Position numbers and translations under genes: made by a program. Below are positions 16,827-26,702 of a stretch of DNA of 64,000 bases, piece after piece. Position 1 is the first letter of the stretch; each line of letters starts with the position of its first letter. Under the pieces are notes generated by a model. The model searched no databases. It was not told the origin of the DNA and saw only the letters and a program-made list of their open reading frames with translations. The DNA is taken from contig NZ_AFEJ02000002.1 in the NCBI RefSeq assembly GCF_000238775.2, positions 992,001 to 1,056,000 on the forward strand, in the 5' to 3' direction. This stretch comes from Acaryochloris sp. CCMEE 5410. GTDB lineage: Bacteria; Cyanobacteriota; Cyanobacteriia; Thermosynechococcales; Thermosynechococcaceae.

Positions 16827-19826
16827 TTACCAAAGCGCTTTAACAGGTGGGGGAGAAGTAGGATCATCCCGTGATGGTGCTGCTGAGTCCTGCTGAGGAG
16901 CAGGTCGTTCTGCAGGATCGGGGAAGGAATCTGCAGGAGTAGGCAGTTGTCCACCTGGTTCTGACACAGGTACATCAGCTCCCGGAGTAGGTGTTTCTAA
17001 ACCTGGAGGCACTGTAGAAGGGGTACCTGTTGTAGGTGTTTGGACTGAACCCGGAGCAGGGGTTCCTCCTGGTACAGATCCTGGTCCGGGTGAGGGTCCA
17101 GGTCCTGGGAACGGCACAGGAAATGGAATGGAATTTGGACTAGAACTGTCAGGAGGTATTGCACCTGGAGCTGGACTAGACGAGGGAGCAGGCTCGGGTG
17201 TTGGGGTTGGACTAGGACTGGGGTCTGGTCCATCAGGGCCAATATCCGGTGTTGAGGCTGGTCCTGGAACTGGTATTGGAATAGGTCCGGGAGAGGGACT
17301 AGGCTCTGGCGTTGGATCAGAACCAGGATCTGATATTGGAGCAGGAGCAGGATCGGGAGTTGGGTCTAGAGCAGGCTCGGGAGTTGGGTCTGGATCTGGA
17401 TCTGGTGTCGGATCTGGGTCTGGCTCGGGAGTTGGGTCTGGAACGGGAGTCGGATCAGGATCTGGATCCGGGGTTGGATCTGGATCGGGAGTTGGATCTG
17501 GGTCTGGATCTGGTGTCGGATCTGGATCTGGATCCGGGGTTGGATCTGGCGTTGGATCGGGAGTTGGGTCTGGATCTGGATCCGGGGTTGGGTCAGGGTC
17601 AGGATCAGGAGTTGGATCAGGATCTGGTGTCGGATCTGGATCTGGGTCTGGATCGGGAGTTGGGTCTGGATCGGGAGTCGGATCTGGATCTGGATCCGGG
17701 GTTGGATCTGGATCGGGAGTTGGATCTGGGTCTGGATCTGGTGTCGGATCTGGATCTGGATCCGGGGTTGGATCTGGCGTTGGATCAGGATCTGGTGTCG
17801 AATCTGGATCCGGGATTGGGTCAGGGTCAGGATCAGGAGTTGGATCAGGATCTGGTGTCGGTTCGGGTTTGGGTTCTACAACTGTATTTTCAGAAGCTTC
17901 ATTGTCATCAGGATCTGGATCATCTTCATTCCCTTTGGCACTAGCGGAATTCGTCAAAGTACCAGGAGAATCGGCTGTGACCGTTACTTCTAGGACCGCA
18001 CTCTCACCATTTGCTAAATCAATGGGGTTACATGTGATCGTTCCGCTTGTTTCAGTACAGGTTAAAAGACCACTGCTATCTTCATCTGAGACAAAAGTAA
18101 CTCCTGAAGGCAGGTTGTCTGTTAACACTACGCCAGTGGCTGGATCAGGACCGTTATTCGTAACTGAGATTTTGTAGGTAATCGTATCTCCTACGGCAAC
18201 CGGATCAGTGGCATCTTTTTTCTCAACCGTAAGATTGGCTTCGTTGCTGACTGTGGTATCGATCTTTGTGTCATTATTACTTTTATCAATCTCAACCAAG
18301 TCGCTTAAGGGGCTCTCTACAGAGGCTGAGTTGACGATTTCTCCTTCTTGGGTTGGAGAGACTACTATTTCTATGTTGACAACTTGATCTTTGACGAGAT
18401 CACCAAGATTACAGGTGATCGTTCCACTCGAGTCTGAACAGTTGCTAGGTAGTGTAACTACATTGACTCCAGCGGGAAGGTTTTCAGTAACCGTGACTCC
18501 TCCAGCCGTATCAGGGCCAAAGTTGGTGACGGTCAAGTTATAGGTTAAATTCTCCCCTACACTGACTGGATCGGCTGACTCCGCTTTGGTGATGCCTAAG
18601 TCATACTCGGTAATTTTGAGGGGAGTAGGGTCATAAAATTCCCCACTATCTGGATAATCTGAGAGTAAGGTTTTTGAACCATCTGGACCTGGTGGAATTT
18701 GATCTCCTGATAAAGAGGCTTGGTTAAACACAACTGCAAATTCCGCATCCTCAGGAATTTGTACATCAACTGTAATTTCACCTGATTGACCCGCTGGAAT
18801 GGTTAAACCTTGAATATTGAAGGTTTTATTGTCGGCAGAAAAATCGACTGTTCCTCCAAACGGATTATTCACAGAAAGGGGTTGATAAACCCGTCCATCA
18901 GTGGCAGGCATACTATCCGAAAAATCTACCGTCAACGGGAACCCGTTAGGATTCACAACATTGTATGTGTAGGTAACGATTCCACCTGGCTTCACTGCCT
19001 CAGGTGATACCGTTTTTTCTATTTTGGGAGACCCTGTACAAGACGCCCCATCATTTGCACTAACTTTAGGCGCACTACTAAGAAAGGTTGAAGCTCCAGT
19101 ACCAGACTGAACATCGAACCGATAGAATTCTCCCTGGTTGTGATAACCAAATAAATTGCCAAAGGCATCAAAATAAGTTCCACCCACTGCTTTGCTGATA
19201 GGGGTTTTCTGAGGCTGAAACGTAACGCGTCCCGTGGTTGGATCAATAACTGCAACTTGATCTTTACCGGCATTTACGCCATATAATTTGCCATCAACTG
19301 GATTAAAGGCAATATCAGCCACGCCTGGATTAGCTGAAAGTTTAATGGTTTTCAGATATTGAGCATTTGCACCAGAAACATCGATTAAATGAAGTTTGTT
19401 CCCCCGCTGGATATAGTAGGTTCCATCAGGAGCAACATCCCCTGAATAGCTACTACTGGGTAAGCCTGGGGGAATGCCCATTGACGTAGCCACACCATTG
19501 GCATCAATGCGATAGACTTCACCAGTGCCAGGGTGTATGCCATATATAAAGCCATCTTGGACATTGAAGCCAATCGCATTATATTTAATCCCGGGACTGG
19601 TACCTCCAACCGGTACTAACTGATAAGGCGTAGTACTGGTATCAACAATAAAGAGTTGTGTCGGATCTTTACCGGTTTTCCCTTGGGCAATGAAAAATTT
19701 GCCGTCGCAAACAAATGGTGGGTCTTTTTTATCTTGGGCAATTGCTAGATCCCCAAATGCAAACAATGTTAGAAGAAAAGTGCTTAGCGGAACTTTTAAA
19801 GCCAGAAATTTTAACCAACGGAACAT
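16827..19826 (-). CDS. Secreted DUF11-repeat protein with Pro-Asp-Thr repeat
   Basis: A 999-residue exported protein. Residues 1-30 form a signal peptide ending around DLAIA. Residues 35-270 resemble a propeller-like domain with repeats of the YGVNAGKDQVAVIDPTTG type. Residues 275-400 are an Ig-like domain, and two DUF11 domains follow near 405-530 and 535-645, each with the typical VTNFGPDTAGGVTVTENLP signature. Residues about 650-860 are almost pure PDPDPTP repeats, then a Pro/Ser/Gly-rich tail ends at TSPPPVKALW. No LPxTG or clear membrane anchor is seen. DUF11 proteins are usually surface or matrix proteins. The acidic Asp-rich repeat could bind calcium or act as a stiff stalk. ATG 19826 is preceded by a good GGGGGAG ribosome binding site. 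Confidence 0.85.
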   Translation of the reverse strand: MFRWLKFLALKVPLSTFLLTLFAFGDLAIAQDKKDPPFVCDGKFFIAQGKTGKDPTQLFIVDTSTTPYQLVPVGGTSPGIKYNAIGFNVQDGFIYGIHPGTGEVYRIDANGVATSMGIPPGLPSSSYSGDVAPDGTYYIQRGNKLHLIDVSGANAQYLKTIKLSANPGVADIAFNPVDGKLYGVNAGKDQVAVIDPTTGRVTFQPQKTPISKAVGGTYFDAFGNLFGYHNQGEFYRFDVQSGTGASTFLSSAPKVSANDGASCTGSPKIEKTVSPEAVKPGGIVTYTYNVVNPNGFPLTVDFSDSMPATDGRVYQPLSVNNPFGGTVDFSADNKTFNIQGLTIPAGQSGEITVDVQIPEDAEFAVVFNQASLSGDQIPPGPDGSKTLLSDYPDSGEFYDPTPLKITEYDLGITKAESADPVSVGENLTYNLTVTNFGPDTAGGVTVTENLPAGVNVVTLPSNCSDSSGTITCNLGDLVKDQVVNIEIVVSPTQEGEIVNSASVESPLSDLVEIDKSNNDTKIDTTVSNEANLTVEKKDATDPVAVGDTITYKISVTNNGPDPATGVVLTDNLPSGVTFVSDEDSSGLLTCTETSGTITCNPIDLANGESAVLEVTVTADSPGTLTNSASAKGNEDDPDPDDNEASENTVVEPKPEPTPDPDPTPDPDPDPIPDPDSTPDPDPTPDPTPDPDPDPTPDPDPDPTPDPDPTPDPDPDPTPDPDPTPDPDPDPDPTPDPDPTPDPDPDPTPDPDPDPTPDPTPDPTPDPDPDPTPDPDPDPTPDPDPTPDPDPDPTPVPDPTPEPDPDPTPDPDPDPTPEPALDPTPDPAPAPISDPGSDPTPEPSPSPGPIPIPVPGPASTPDIGPDGPDPSPSPTPTPEPAPSSSPAPGAIPPDSSSPNSIPFPVPFPGPGPSPGPGSVPGGTPAPGSVQTPTTGTPSTVPPGLETPTPGADVPVSEPGGQLPTPADSFPDPAERPAPQQDSAAPSRDDPTSPPPVKALW
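17246..17870. repeat. Tandem repeat encoding Pro-Asp-Thr units
   Basis: About 600 bases are built from degenerate GGATCTGGATCTGG-type hexamer units, with GGAGTTGG and GGTGTCGG variants, read on the plus strand. On the minus strand they encode (PDP)n and (TPDPDP)n. Larger blocks recur: a roughly 90-base segment near 17400-17530 is repeated with small changes near 17640-17760. This indicates slippage and segmental duplication. Because the units lack stop codons in several frames, long spurious reading frames appear on both strands here. Confidence 0.9.
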
Positions 19827-20304
19827 ACTTGCTCCCCCAATACATTATTTGCTAGTTTTTGCTACCACTGGATTTGAACGGCTTAGTCTTATTTGCACTA
19901 GGAATAAGATAGAGAAATTATAAAAACTTTAAAGGCAATCATAGATTTCAAGGTTGGAATGCACCATACATATTGAGCAATTGATCGTAACTGTAGAAAA
20001 CTAAAAGGTTGAAATAAAGAAAGACTAGGACGATAACTTCTTCCTTCTGACCCAGTAAAGTTCAGCTAAATATTCCTTGTCTCGATAAAGGGCTGATTGT
20101 ACCTACCTAACTTAAATTTTATTCCTGTAAATATTTTAGATAATATATCACACTAGAGTTCCGACATCTCTCGCAAAATATTGAAACATTGCGAAATATT
20201 CTAGGGCCCAATCATCATGATTCCAGGGAAGAATAACCAACTAAAAAGGCAAACCCTACATGCACCTATCGGATGAAAAGCTTTCAATCCCAAGGTAATT
20301 TAGG
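19827..20304. other. AT-rich intergenic region upstream of the DUF11 protein
   Basis: The 478 bases hold no supported gene. The right half lies downstream of the ABC transporter operon and the left half upstream of the DUF11 protein, so it should contain that gene's promoter and the operon's terminator. I could not pick a convincing -35/-10 pair or hairpin. Confidence 0.5.
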
Positions 20305-21045
20305 CTACAAAATTTGTGATAAGAAAAGTTTGGTTCGATCTTCTTGGGGATTTTGAAAAAATTGCTCTGGAGCAGCTTCTTCTACGACAGTGCCTTGGTC
20401 CATCAGCAAAATACGGTTTGCTACTTCTCTGGCGAACCCGACTTCATGGGTAACAACGACCATAGTCATGCCCGATTTAGCTAACGAACGCATGACCACT
20501 AGCACTTCTTTCACCATCTCAGGATCAAGTGCAGAGGTGGGTTCGTCGAACAACATAATCTTGGGCTGCATGGCGAGTGCCCTTGCGATCGCAACCCGTT
20601 GCTGCTGTCCGCCCGACAACTGTCCCGGATACTTCTGGGCTTGCTCCAAAATATCAACCTGTTCGAGGAGCTGCATCGCCACTTCTTCCGCCTTGGCCCG
20701 GGGCCAACGTCTTACCCAGATTGGTGCCAAGGTGATATTCTGTAGCACTGTCAGATGGGGAAATAAATTAAATTGCTGAAACACCATCCCCACTTCCCGG
20801 CGAATCGATTCAATATTGCCGAGATCCTGGGATAGGGCCATGCCATCAATGACAATCTGCCCCTGCTGATAATCTTCTAAGGCATTAAGGGTACGGATAA
20901 AAGTCGATTTGCCTGACCCTGATGGCCCCATCAGTACGACGACTTCTTGGCGTTCCACCGTTAGATTCACGCCTTGTAGAACGTGAAAAGTGTCATACCA
21001 CTTGTGAACATCTGTAGCCACAATAATTGGGTTCGTTTCAGTCAT
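20305..21045 (-). CDS. Polar amino-acid ABC transporter ATPase
   Basis: A 246-residue ABC ATPase of the GlnQ/AapP/BgtA type that powers uptake of polar amino acids. The Walker A is GPSGSGKST near 37, the Q-loop is in [15 protein letters not shown], the signature is LSGGQQQR, the Walker B is [14 protein letters not shown] and the H-loop His is in VVVTHEVGF. It follows the two permease genes at 21080-23457 with a 34-base gap. No periplasmic binding protein gene lies in the cluster. Cyanobacterial BgtA ATPases are known to be shared between transporters, so this one may serve another system too. Confidence 0.93.
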   Translation of the reverse strand: MTETNPIIVATDVHKWYDTFHVLQGVNLTVERQEVVVLMGPSGSGKSTFIRTLNALEDYQQGQIVIDGMALSQDLGNIESIRREVGMVFQQFNLFPHLTVLQNITLAPIWVRRWPRAKAEEVAMQLLEQVDILEQAQKYPGQLSGGQQQRVAIARALAMQPKIMLFDEPTSALDPEMVKEVLVVMRSLAKSGMTMVVVTHEVGFAREVANRILLMDQGTVVEEAAPEQFFQNPQEDRTKLFLSQIL

Positions 21046-21079
21046 TGCAGTTCATCTATAGGTTGGGACACAGCAAGCT

Positions 21080-22273
21080 TCACTTCACACCGAGTTGACG
21101 TTCTAAACGCCGACTCCCCAAAGACATCAGATAACAGAATAACCAGTACAGCAAACCAATAAACAAATATACTTCTCCATGGCGACCAATAAATCGGGGT
21201 TGGGATAGCACAGATCGAGAAACCCCCGTCAGTTCCACGAGACCAATAATCGATAGTAATGAAGTATCTTTGAACAATCCGATAAACTGCCCCACTATCG
21301 CGGGAATCACCGATCGCAGGGCTTGTGGTAACACCACTAGTCCTAAAACCAACATGGGATTTAGCCCCAATGCCTTTGCCGCTTCAATTTGACCTTGGGG
21401 GATAGACTGTAATCCTCCACGCACATTTTCTGCTAGATAAGCCGCGCTAAAGAGGGTGAGGCCACAAATTGCCCGAAAGACGGCATCTAGCTGTACTTGG
21501 CTGGGCAATATTAATGGCAACATCACCCCAGCCACAAAGAGAACCCCAATCAAAGGCAACCCTCGAATAACCTCAATATAAAGAACGCTCAGGGTCCGAA
21601 TGATGGGTAAGGGGCTACGCCGTCCTAAGGCCAACAACACCCCCAGGGGGAAGGACAGGGCAATACTCACTAACGCCGCCACCACCGTCAATAGCAACCC
21701 TTGCCAAACACTGGTTCTGATAGAACTTATCCCCAACCCTCCCATCAGCAGCCACAAAACAATAAATGCGGTCAGGAACCAAACAGCGGGCAAACCTCTG
21801 CTGAGCAAGCGAGGAGACAGGTGAGTTTTTAACCACGGTCCCCCTAGCAGATTGAGTACTGCAACACTTCCTATCGCTGCAACCCACACAAGTTCTGGAC
21901 CTTGCCCGCCAACTAGAGGGACAACGCCCAAACTAATTGCTGTCAAAAGGCCCATACTGATGGGTAAAGTCCGGCTCCACTGAATGACTCCCACAGTCAA
22001 ACTCGTGACAGCAGAAACCAACATTAAAATTAGCCAGACTCGCCAAATTTGGTCGATGGGAAAACGGCCCACAAAGAACAGGCGCAAGTTCGCTTTCAAA
22101 ACCGTCCATTGGGCCTGACTAAACATCCATTGCACTAGCCCCCGTCCCCCTGAATAGATAATCCAGAGGCTAATCACCGTCAGTAAACTGTTGTACCAAG
22201 TGCTGAAGAGGTTGCGGCGCAGCCAGATTAATAGGGAGGATGCTGAAAGGGGAGTCGGAGATTTCGGTGGCAT
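21080..22273 (-). CDS. Polar amino-acid ABC transporter permease (AapM/NatH-like)
   Basis: A 397-residue permease of the His/Glu/Gln/Arg/opine family. The N-terminal 180 residues contain extra helices, as in the AapM/BztC branch. The C-terminal half carries the standard domain (GLLLTVVAALVSIALSFPLG onward) and the EAA loop QIEAAKALGLNPMLVLGLVV near 295, which contacts the ATPase. It pairs with the permease just upstream to form the membrane channel. The start is ATG 22273, 14 bases after the preceding stop. Confidence 0.9.
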   Translation of the reverse strand: MPPKSPTPLSASSLLIWLRRNLFSTWYNSLLTVISLWIIYSGGRGLVQWMFSQAQWTVLKANLRLFFVGRFPIDQIWRVWLILMLVSAVTSLTVGVIQWSRTLPISMGLLTAISLGVVPLVGGQGPELVWVAAIGSVAVLNLLGGPWLKTHLSPRLLSRGLPAVWFLTAFIVLWLLMGGLGISSIRTSVWQGLLLTVVAALVSIALSFPLGVLLALGRRSPLPIIRTLSVLYIEVIRGLPLIGVLFVAGVMLPLILPSQVQLDAVFRAICGLTLFSAAYLAENVRGGLQSIPQGQIEAAKALGLNPMLVLGLVVLPQALRSVIPAIVGQFIGLFKDTSLLSIIGLVELTGVSRSVLSQPRFIGRHGEVYLFIGLLYWLFCYLMSLGSRRLERQLGVK

Positions 22274-22287
22274 TAGACTTAACGTCC

Positions 22288-23457
22288 CTATCGCTCGACC
22301 AATTGAATACTGCGGTTGTAGAGATTCATCAGAATTGAAATGAGTAAACTCATCGTCAAATAGATCGCCATTAATAGCAGGACGATTTCAACTGAGCGTC
22401 CAGTGTCTTCTAAGGAGGCAGAGGCTACATAGTAAATATCGGGGTAACCTACCGCTACTGCAAGACTAGAATTTTTCGCCAAGTTCAAATATTGACTGGT
22501 GAGTGGCGGCACAATCACCCTTAAGGCTTGAGGGAAGACTACAAACCGCATGACGAGTGTTGGCTTTAGCCCCAAAGCGCGGGCTGCTTCCGACTGGCCG
22601 ATGGAAACAGAGCGAATTCCCGCTCGGACAATTTCGGCAATAAAGGCTGCCGTATATAAGGTGAGACCCAGGAGTAACGCGGAAAATTCGGACGTTAACT
22701 GTAGGCCACCGGTCACCACCCGTTGGTCTACGTAGGGGAGGCTTACATCAAACGGAAAACGCTGGGTGAACAGTGCGGCTCCTCCCCCTATGCCAACCAG
22801 CAATAGCAATGACCATAACCCGGCAAAGGTAATGCGGCCTTGCTCAATTTGCAGCCGAATAAGGTAACGCCACAGTAAAAAAGCACACACACTGCCGATG
22901 GCTAAAGCCAATATCCATGGCAGGGTAGCGGGATTCCCTTTTAGCCACGGGAACGCCACCCCATTTTTACTGAGAATAATCGGCCCTGGGAGCTGGATGC
23001 GATTTTCGAAGGTTGGCAACTTCAAAAAAACTGCCAGATACCAGAACAGCAGCTGTAATAGCAACGGAAAATTCCGCAAGGTCTCGACATAGAATGTTGC
23101 CAGTTTACGCACCAGCCAGTTATCCGATAGGCGAGCCATCCCAACGCCAATACCAACAACGGTCGCCAAGACAATTCCCAGGACAACCACCCGCAAGGTA
23201 TTGAGCAGGGCCACGCCAAAGGCCCGAGCGATATTATCGGTGGGGGAATACTCAATCAGGGTTTCACCGATACTGGGGCCAGACTTGGAGAATAAAAAAT
23301 CAAATCCAAAGGGGAGACGCAGGCGCTGTAAGTTTTGAACTAGATTGGCACCAAAGTAAACAACAGCCACCCCAATCAGGAGAAGAACCAATCCTTGGAT
23401 CAACCCGTTCCGAATCCGGGATTGTCGCCATTTGGGTCCCAGGCGCAGCTTGGGCAT
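22288..23457 (-). CDS. Polar amino-acid ABC transporter permease (AapQ/NatG-like)
   Basis: About 389 residues from ATG 23457 (MPKLRLGPKWRQS). An upstream in-frame start at 23499 would add 14 residues of unlikely sequence. It has an N-terminal helix, then the permease domain begins at NTLRVVVLGIVLATVVGIG. A large insertion lies between helices, and the EAA loop SIGQSEAARALGLKPTLV sits near 310. It is the first gene of the three-gene operon. The order permease-permease-ATPase matches natG-natH-bgtA; the binding protein (natF) is missing here. Confidence 0.9.
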   Translation of the reverse strand: MPKLRLGPKWRQSRIRNGLIQGLVLLLIGVAVVYFGANLVQNLQRLRLPFGFDFLFSKSGPSIGETLIEYSPTDNIARAFGVALLNTLRVVVLGIVLATVVGIGVGMARLSDNWLVRKLATFYVETLRNFPLLLQLLFWYLAVFLKLPTFENRIQLPGPIILSKNGVAFPWLKGNPATLPWILALAIGSVCAFLLWRYLIRLQIEQGRITFAGLWSLLLLVGIGGGAALFTQRFPFDVSLPYVDQRVVTGGLQLTSEFSALLLGLTLYTAAFIAEIVRAGIRSVSIGQSEAARALGLKPTLVMRFVVFPQALRVIVPPLTSQYLNLAKNSSLAVAVGYPDIYYVASASLEDTGRSVEIVLLLMAIYLTMSLLISILMNLYNRSIQLVER

Positions 23458-23527
23458 GAAGTTTTCCAGCAATTCGTATGATGACTCTACCAGACACAAG
23501 GGGGGATAGTAGGCACAATTTTTTACC

Positions 23528-26236
23528 CTAAGTTTTAGGAGGGATGGGAAAACGTGCTTTTACCCAGGCTTGTGCTTGATCTCGGTCCTTGAGTTCACCG
23601 TCTAAGGTAGCAGCCCCAAGGGCTGCCAACATCGATTTAAATTCTCGCCCCGGTCGATACCCTAACTGAATCAAGTCTTTACCTGTTAGTAAGGGTTTGC
23701 GGCTCGACCAATCCGATAGGTACTGCCACACCCACTTGCGAATCCTGACATTGCTATAGATGCCGACTAAAATCAATCCGGAAATGGTGTGGGACTTTAA
23801 CAAATCTGTGAGTTGGCTAGGAGAGGCTTGCTCCGGTTGCTTTTCAAGTTCTTGCAAGCCCCCATCCAGATTTTGAAGCCTCTGTTGAGTGGAGTCTGAT
23901 AAATGTAAGTTAGCGGCCACTGCACAGCGTTCTGATGGTGGTAAAGCAGTCAGCAATACTTCTAAAATCAACAACCAAACAGGCATCTCTAAGTGAGCGG
24001 GTTCAAAGGTGTTGTACCAACAGATGGCCAGTCGCACCCGTTGCCACCAGTGTTGATTGATTTGTAGTTGAGGATGGATACACTGCAATGCCTCTAAGTC
24101 AGCCAGTAAATTGAGCGCTCTTGCCCAGTGAGATGTTTTGAAAATGTACTTAAGTTCGTTCTTGAGGCGGGATTGTAAGGCAGGTGTTTTATCCTTCTCT
24201 GCCTGGACTTGGGTATAGATACCACTTGCGATCGCATGGCGAATATACGCCTCGGTATGTTCGCCAATCTCAAACTCCAAGCGGGTCGCAAACCGCACGG
24301 CTCGAAAAATTCGGGTGGGGTCTTCAATAAAGCTATTGGGATGTAAGACTCGGATTTGGCGATCCTGCAGGTCCACTACCCCCCCAAAGAAATCCAGTAG
24401 CTCACCACTGGGCTGAGGTTGAAACCCCTGACGCGTTAATCGAACGGCCAAAGCATTGATGGTAAAGTCTCGCCGATAGAGGTCTTGGCGAATGGAGCTG
24501 GCTTCTACCTCTGGATTAGCGGCGGGGTAAGGGTAAAACTCACTGCGCGCCGTGGCAATATCCACTGAAAATCCAGCTAACTCCGAGCCAGAGGGCCAAA
24601 TCAAAGCCGCGGTTTGGAACTGACCATACACCTGCAATTGGGTCTCAGGATAGGCTGACTGTAAGGTTTGGGCAAGAGAAACCCCTGCCGCTTTTGCCGT
24701 GGTTTCAACGCCATCCACAACGAGATCAAACTCTTTCACCCTAAAGGGCTGGTTGGGGCCCGAGAGCAACAAATCCCGTACCGCTCCCCCCACTAAATAC
24801 AGCTGCCAGCCTTGAGCTGCTGCCGCATCTGCCGCCGTCGATAACAGGGTTTGCAATGTGGGAGGGAGTTGCGATCGCAGTTGGTCCTGAATGGATGTGC
24901 GCACTACTTGTTGATGGGTCGGGAGTACTGGATGCTTCAGTTGATGGAGCTGGCGCAGGATATCCGTACGGGTTACGATCCCCACCAATTGCCCCTGTTC
25001 CACCACTGGCAACCGGCCAATATCGTAGGTCACCATCATCAATTCAATCTCAGGCAGAGAGGTCCCCAAACTAATCGTGCGAACTGGGGCCGTCATATAA
25101 CCTTTAACTGGAGCATGTCCAAAGCCATGATGGAGGGCAATATCGAGATCACGCCGAGATAAAATCCCTACCAACTGATCTTGGTCATTCACCACTGACA
25201 GCCCAGAATGGCCATAGCGCAATAAAATTCGCCGGGCTTGATCAATGGTGGTCGTGGGGCGAATGGTTCGAACGGGGGAGGACATTAAGTCTGCCGCCAT
25301 AGGCGGTAAGGGCATCTGCTCCAGCAGCGTTTCCACTAAGTCATCCATTACCCTTTGGGGCGTTTCTGTTTTTAACGTCACTGCAGCTGCCCGAGCATGT
25401 CCCCCACCTCCTAGGGGCTGCAATAGTCCATTCAGGTCAACTCCTTCAACCCGAGAACGACCTATCAAACTTAGTTTCTGGGTTTCAGCCTTGCTATAGA
25501 CATGCCCCAGCAAAAAACTGTCACTCTCATGCAGAAGCATCAGTTGTGAGGTCAGGCTGGCTAAACCCGGCACATAACCCTCTGTCTTCAACATCACCCA
25601 GGACAAAGAATTTCCATGTCTAGACTGAGTTTGTGTTAATTCCAAGGCTTGGGTCAGCAAATCCTGTAAATCTGAGGAAAAAACGGGTTCGGTGTACTCT
25701 GCGATCGCCCGTTGATTGGCCCCTTGTGCCATTAACCAAGTTAAAGCAGCCGCATCTCGCACGGTCGAACTCGGATACGTGAGAGACCCAGTATCCACAT
25801 GAATTCCCAACGCCATCACCGTTGCCGCTGTTACAGGCATCTGTAGATGTTCTCGCTGCAACTCTTCGGTGACCAGGGTAGTGGCTGCACCCACTGCCCC
25901 CAAAATCAACTGATCGGCAACAATATCCCTAGCTGTGGACTGATGATGATCATAGATTTTGACTTGGACTTGGGGCAGATCAAGCCAGTTTGCAGCAGGT
26001 CCCAAAAGCTGGCGTCGCTGTGCATCAACGATCGTAATCGAGCGAAGCCGCTCAACATTGACCGCCCGATGCTCAATCAGAGGAAATTGATCTCGATAAA
26101 GTCCCAGAAACTCTCGAACCGTTGGATGAGCTCCCCCACACAGAACAATTCGAGTTCCTGGGTACAAAAGCGTGATACCGACAGCGGCTCCTAACGTATC
26201 AAAGTCTGCCGTACGATGACATAAAACGATATCCAT
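23528..26236 (-). CDS. DHH-CBS-CCA tRNA nucleotidyltransferase fusion
   Basis: A 902-residue multidomain protein. Residues 1-300 are a DHH/DHHA1 phosphoesterase-like part (CHRTADFDTLGAAVG, YDHHQST and the glycine motif LGGGGHARAAA). Residues about 315-430 are two CBS domains (MSSPVRTIRPTTTIDQARRI and MTAPVRTISLGTSLPEIELM). Residues about 470-720 are a class II tRNA nucleotidyltransferase head and neck with LVGGAVRDLLL, EFDLVVDG, RDFTINALAV and EDPTRIFRAVRFATRLEFEI. The last part is helical and RNA-binding. The enzyme adds or repairs tRNA 3' CCA or A ends. This fusion occurs in cyanobacteria, where CCA- and A-adding activities can be divided between paralogues. The CBS pair suggests control by adenine nucleotides. 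Confidence 0.92.
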   Translation of the reverse strand: MDIVLCHRTADFDTLGAAVGITLLYPGTRIVLCGGAHPTVREFLGLYRDQFPLIEHRAVNVERLRSITIVDAQRRQLLGPAANWLDLPQVQVKIYDHHQSTARDIVADQLILGAVGAATTLVTEELQREHLQMPVTAATVMALGIHVDTGSLTYPSSTVRDAAALTWLMAQGANQRAIAEYTEPVFSSDLQDLLTQALELTQTQSRHGNSLSWVMLKTEGYVPGLASLTSQLMLLHESDSFLLGHVYSKAETQKLSLIGRSRVEGVDLNGLLQPLGGGGHARAAAVTLKTETPQRVMDDLVETLLEQMPLPPMAADLMSSPVRTIRPTTTIDQARRILLRYGHSGLSVVNDQDQLVGILSRRDLDIALHHGFGHAPVKGYMTAPVRTISLGTSLPEIELMMVTYDIGRLPVVEQGQLVGIVTRTDILRQLHQLKHPVLPTHQQVVRTSIQDQLRSQLPPTLQTLLSTAADAAAAQGWQLYLVGGAVRDLLLSGPNQPFRVKEFDLVVDGVETTAKAAGVSLAQTLQSAYPETQLQVYGQFQTAALIWPSGSELAGFSVDIATARSEFYPYPAANPEVEASSIRQDLYRRDFTINALAVRLTRQGFQPQPSGELLDFFGGVVDLQDRQIRVLHPNSFIEDPTRIFRAVRFATRLEFEIGEHTEAYIRHAIASGIYTQVQAEKDKTPALQSRLKNELKYIFKTSHWARALNLLADLEALQCIHPQLQINQHWWQRVRLAICWYNTFEPAHLEMPVWLLILEVLLTALPPSERCAVAANLHLSDSTQQRLQNLDGGLQELEKQPEQASPSQLTDLLKSHTISGLILVGIYSNVRIRKWVWQYLSDWSSRKPLLTGKDLIQLGYRPGREFKSMLAALGAATLDGELKDRDQAQAWVKARFPIPPKT

Positions 26237-26390
26237 CCAGCCTATTTACATCCCAACGCCTACGGCCCAATCGACTGCAGTCAAGTAAATCTCCTCTTTT
26301 AGGGTATGATTATCTGGCGTAGGCACTCTCAAATGCCTAGTTAATTTGCTTATATTTAAACTTCTTTCAGGACTGGATTGGGAGAGAATC

Positions 26391-26579
26391 ATGTCAGTAT
26401 TGTTTCAACTTTTAATTGCTGCTTTCGTTGCCTTATCTTTTGCCATGATAATTGGCGTGCCTGTAGTTTTCTCTACAGGTGATGCATCGGACGACGCCAA
26501 TAAACTCATTTGGGGCGGCGCTGCTGCATGGGTTGTTTTACTATTCGTAGCTGCATTAGCCTCTATTGTTGTTATCTAG
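26391..26579 (+). CDS. psbZ: Photosystem II protein PsbZ (Ycf9)
   Basis: A 62-residue protein with two membrane helices separated by a short polar loop (FSTGDASDDANKLIW), exactly the PsbZ layout. It sits at the outer edge of the PSII core and stabilises antenna contacts. I chose ATG 26391 over an upstream in-frame start because a GGAGAG site lies seven bases before it and the family begins with a short MSVLFQ-type sequence. It is followed by ribH in the same direction, a neighbourhood I recall from other cyanobacteria. Confidence 0.95.
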   Translation: MSVLFQLLIAAFVALSFAMIIGVPVVFSTGDASDDANKLIWGGAAAWVVLLFVAALASIVVI

Positions 26580-26702
26580 ATTCCTTCCCAACCCGTGAAC
26601 CTTGAGTATTCTATGTTTCGTGCATCAAGCTCAAGCGTTTTAGGAATCGCTCGTATATTCTTATCTGTGTCTCTAAATTGATAAAGGTAAAGGCAAACTG
26701 GA

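Noticed and set aside
17246-17870. CRISPR-like array of short repeats
   Set aside because: The units are hexamer-based, coding and have no unique spacers; no cas gene is present.
17128-18177. 349-codon Gly/Ser-rich plus-strand frame and a 210-codon Leu/Asp-rich frame
   Set aside because: They are the complement and alternative frames of the Pro-Asp-Thr repeat in the secreted DUF11 protein, whose minus-strand frame has a signal peptide and recognisable domains.
23499-23530. NtcA-type site (GTA-N8-TAC) upstream of the ABC transporter
   Set aside because: The GTA and TAC present are 12 bases apart, not 8, so the match fails.
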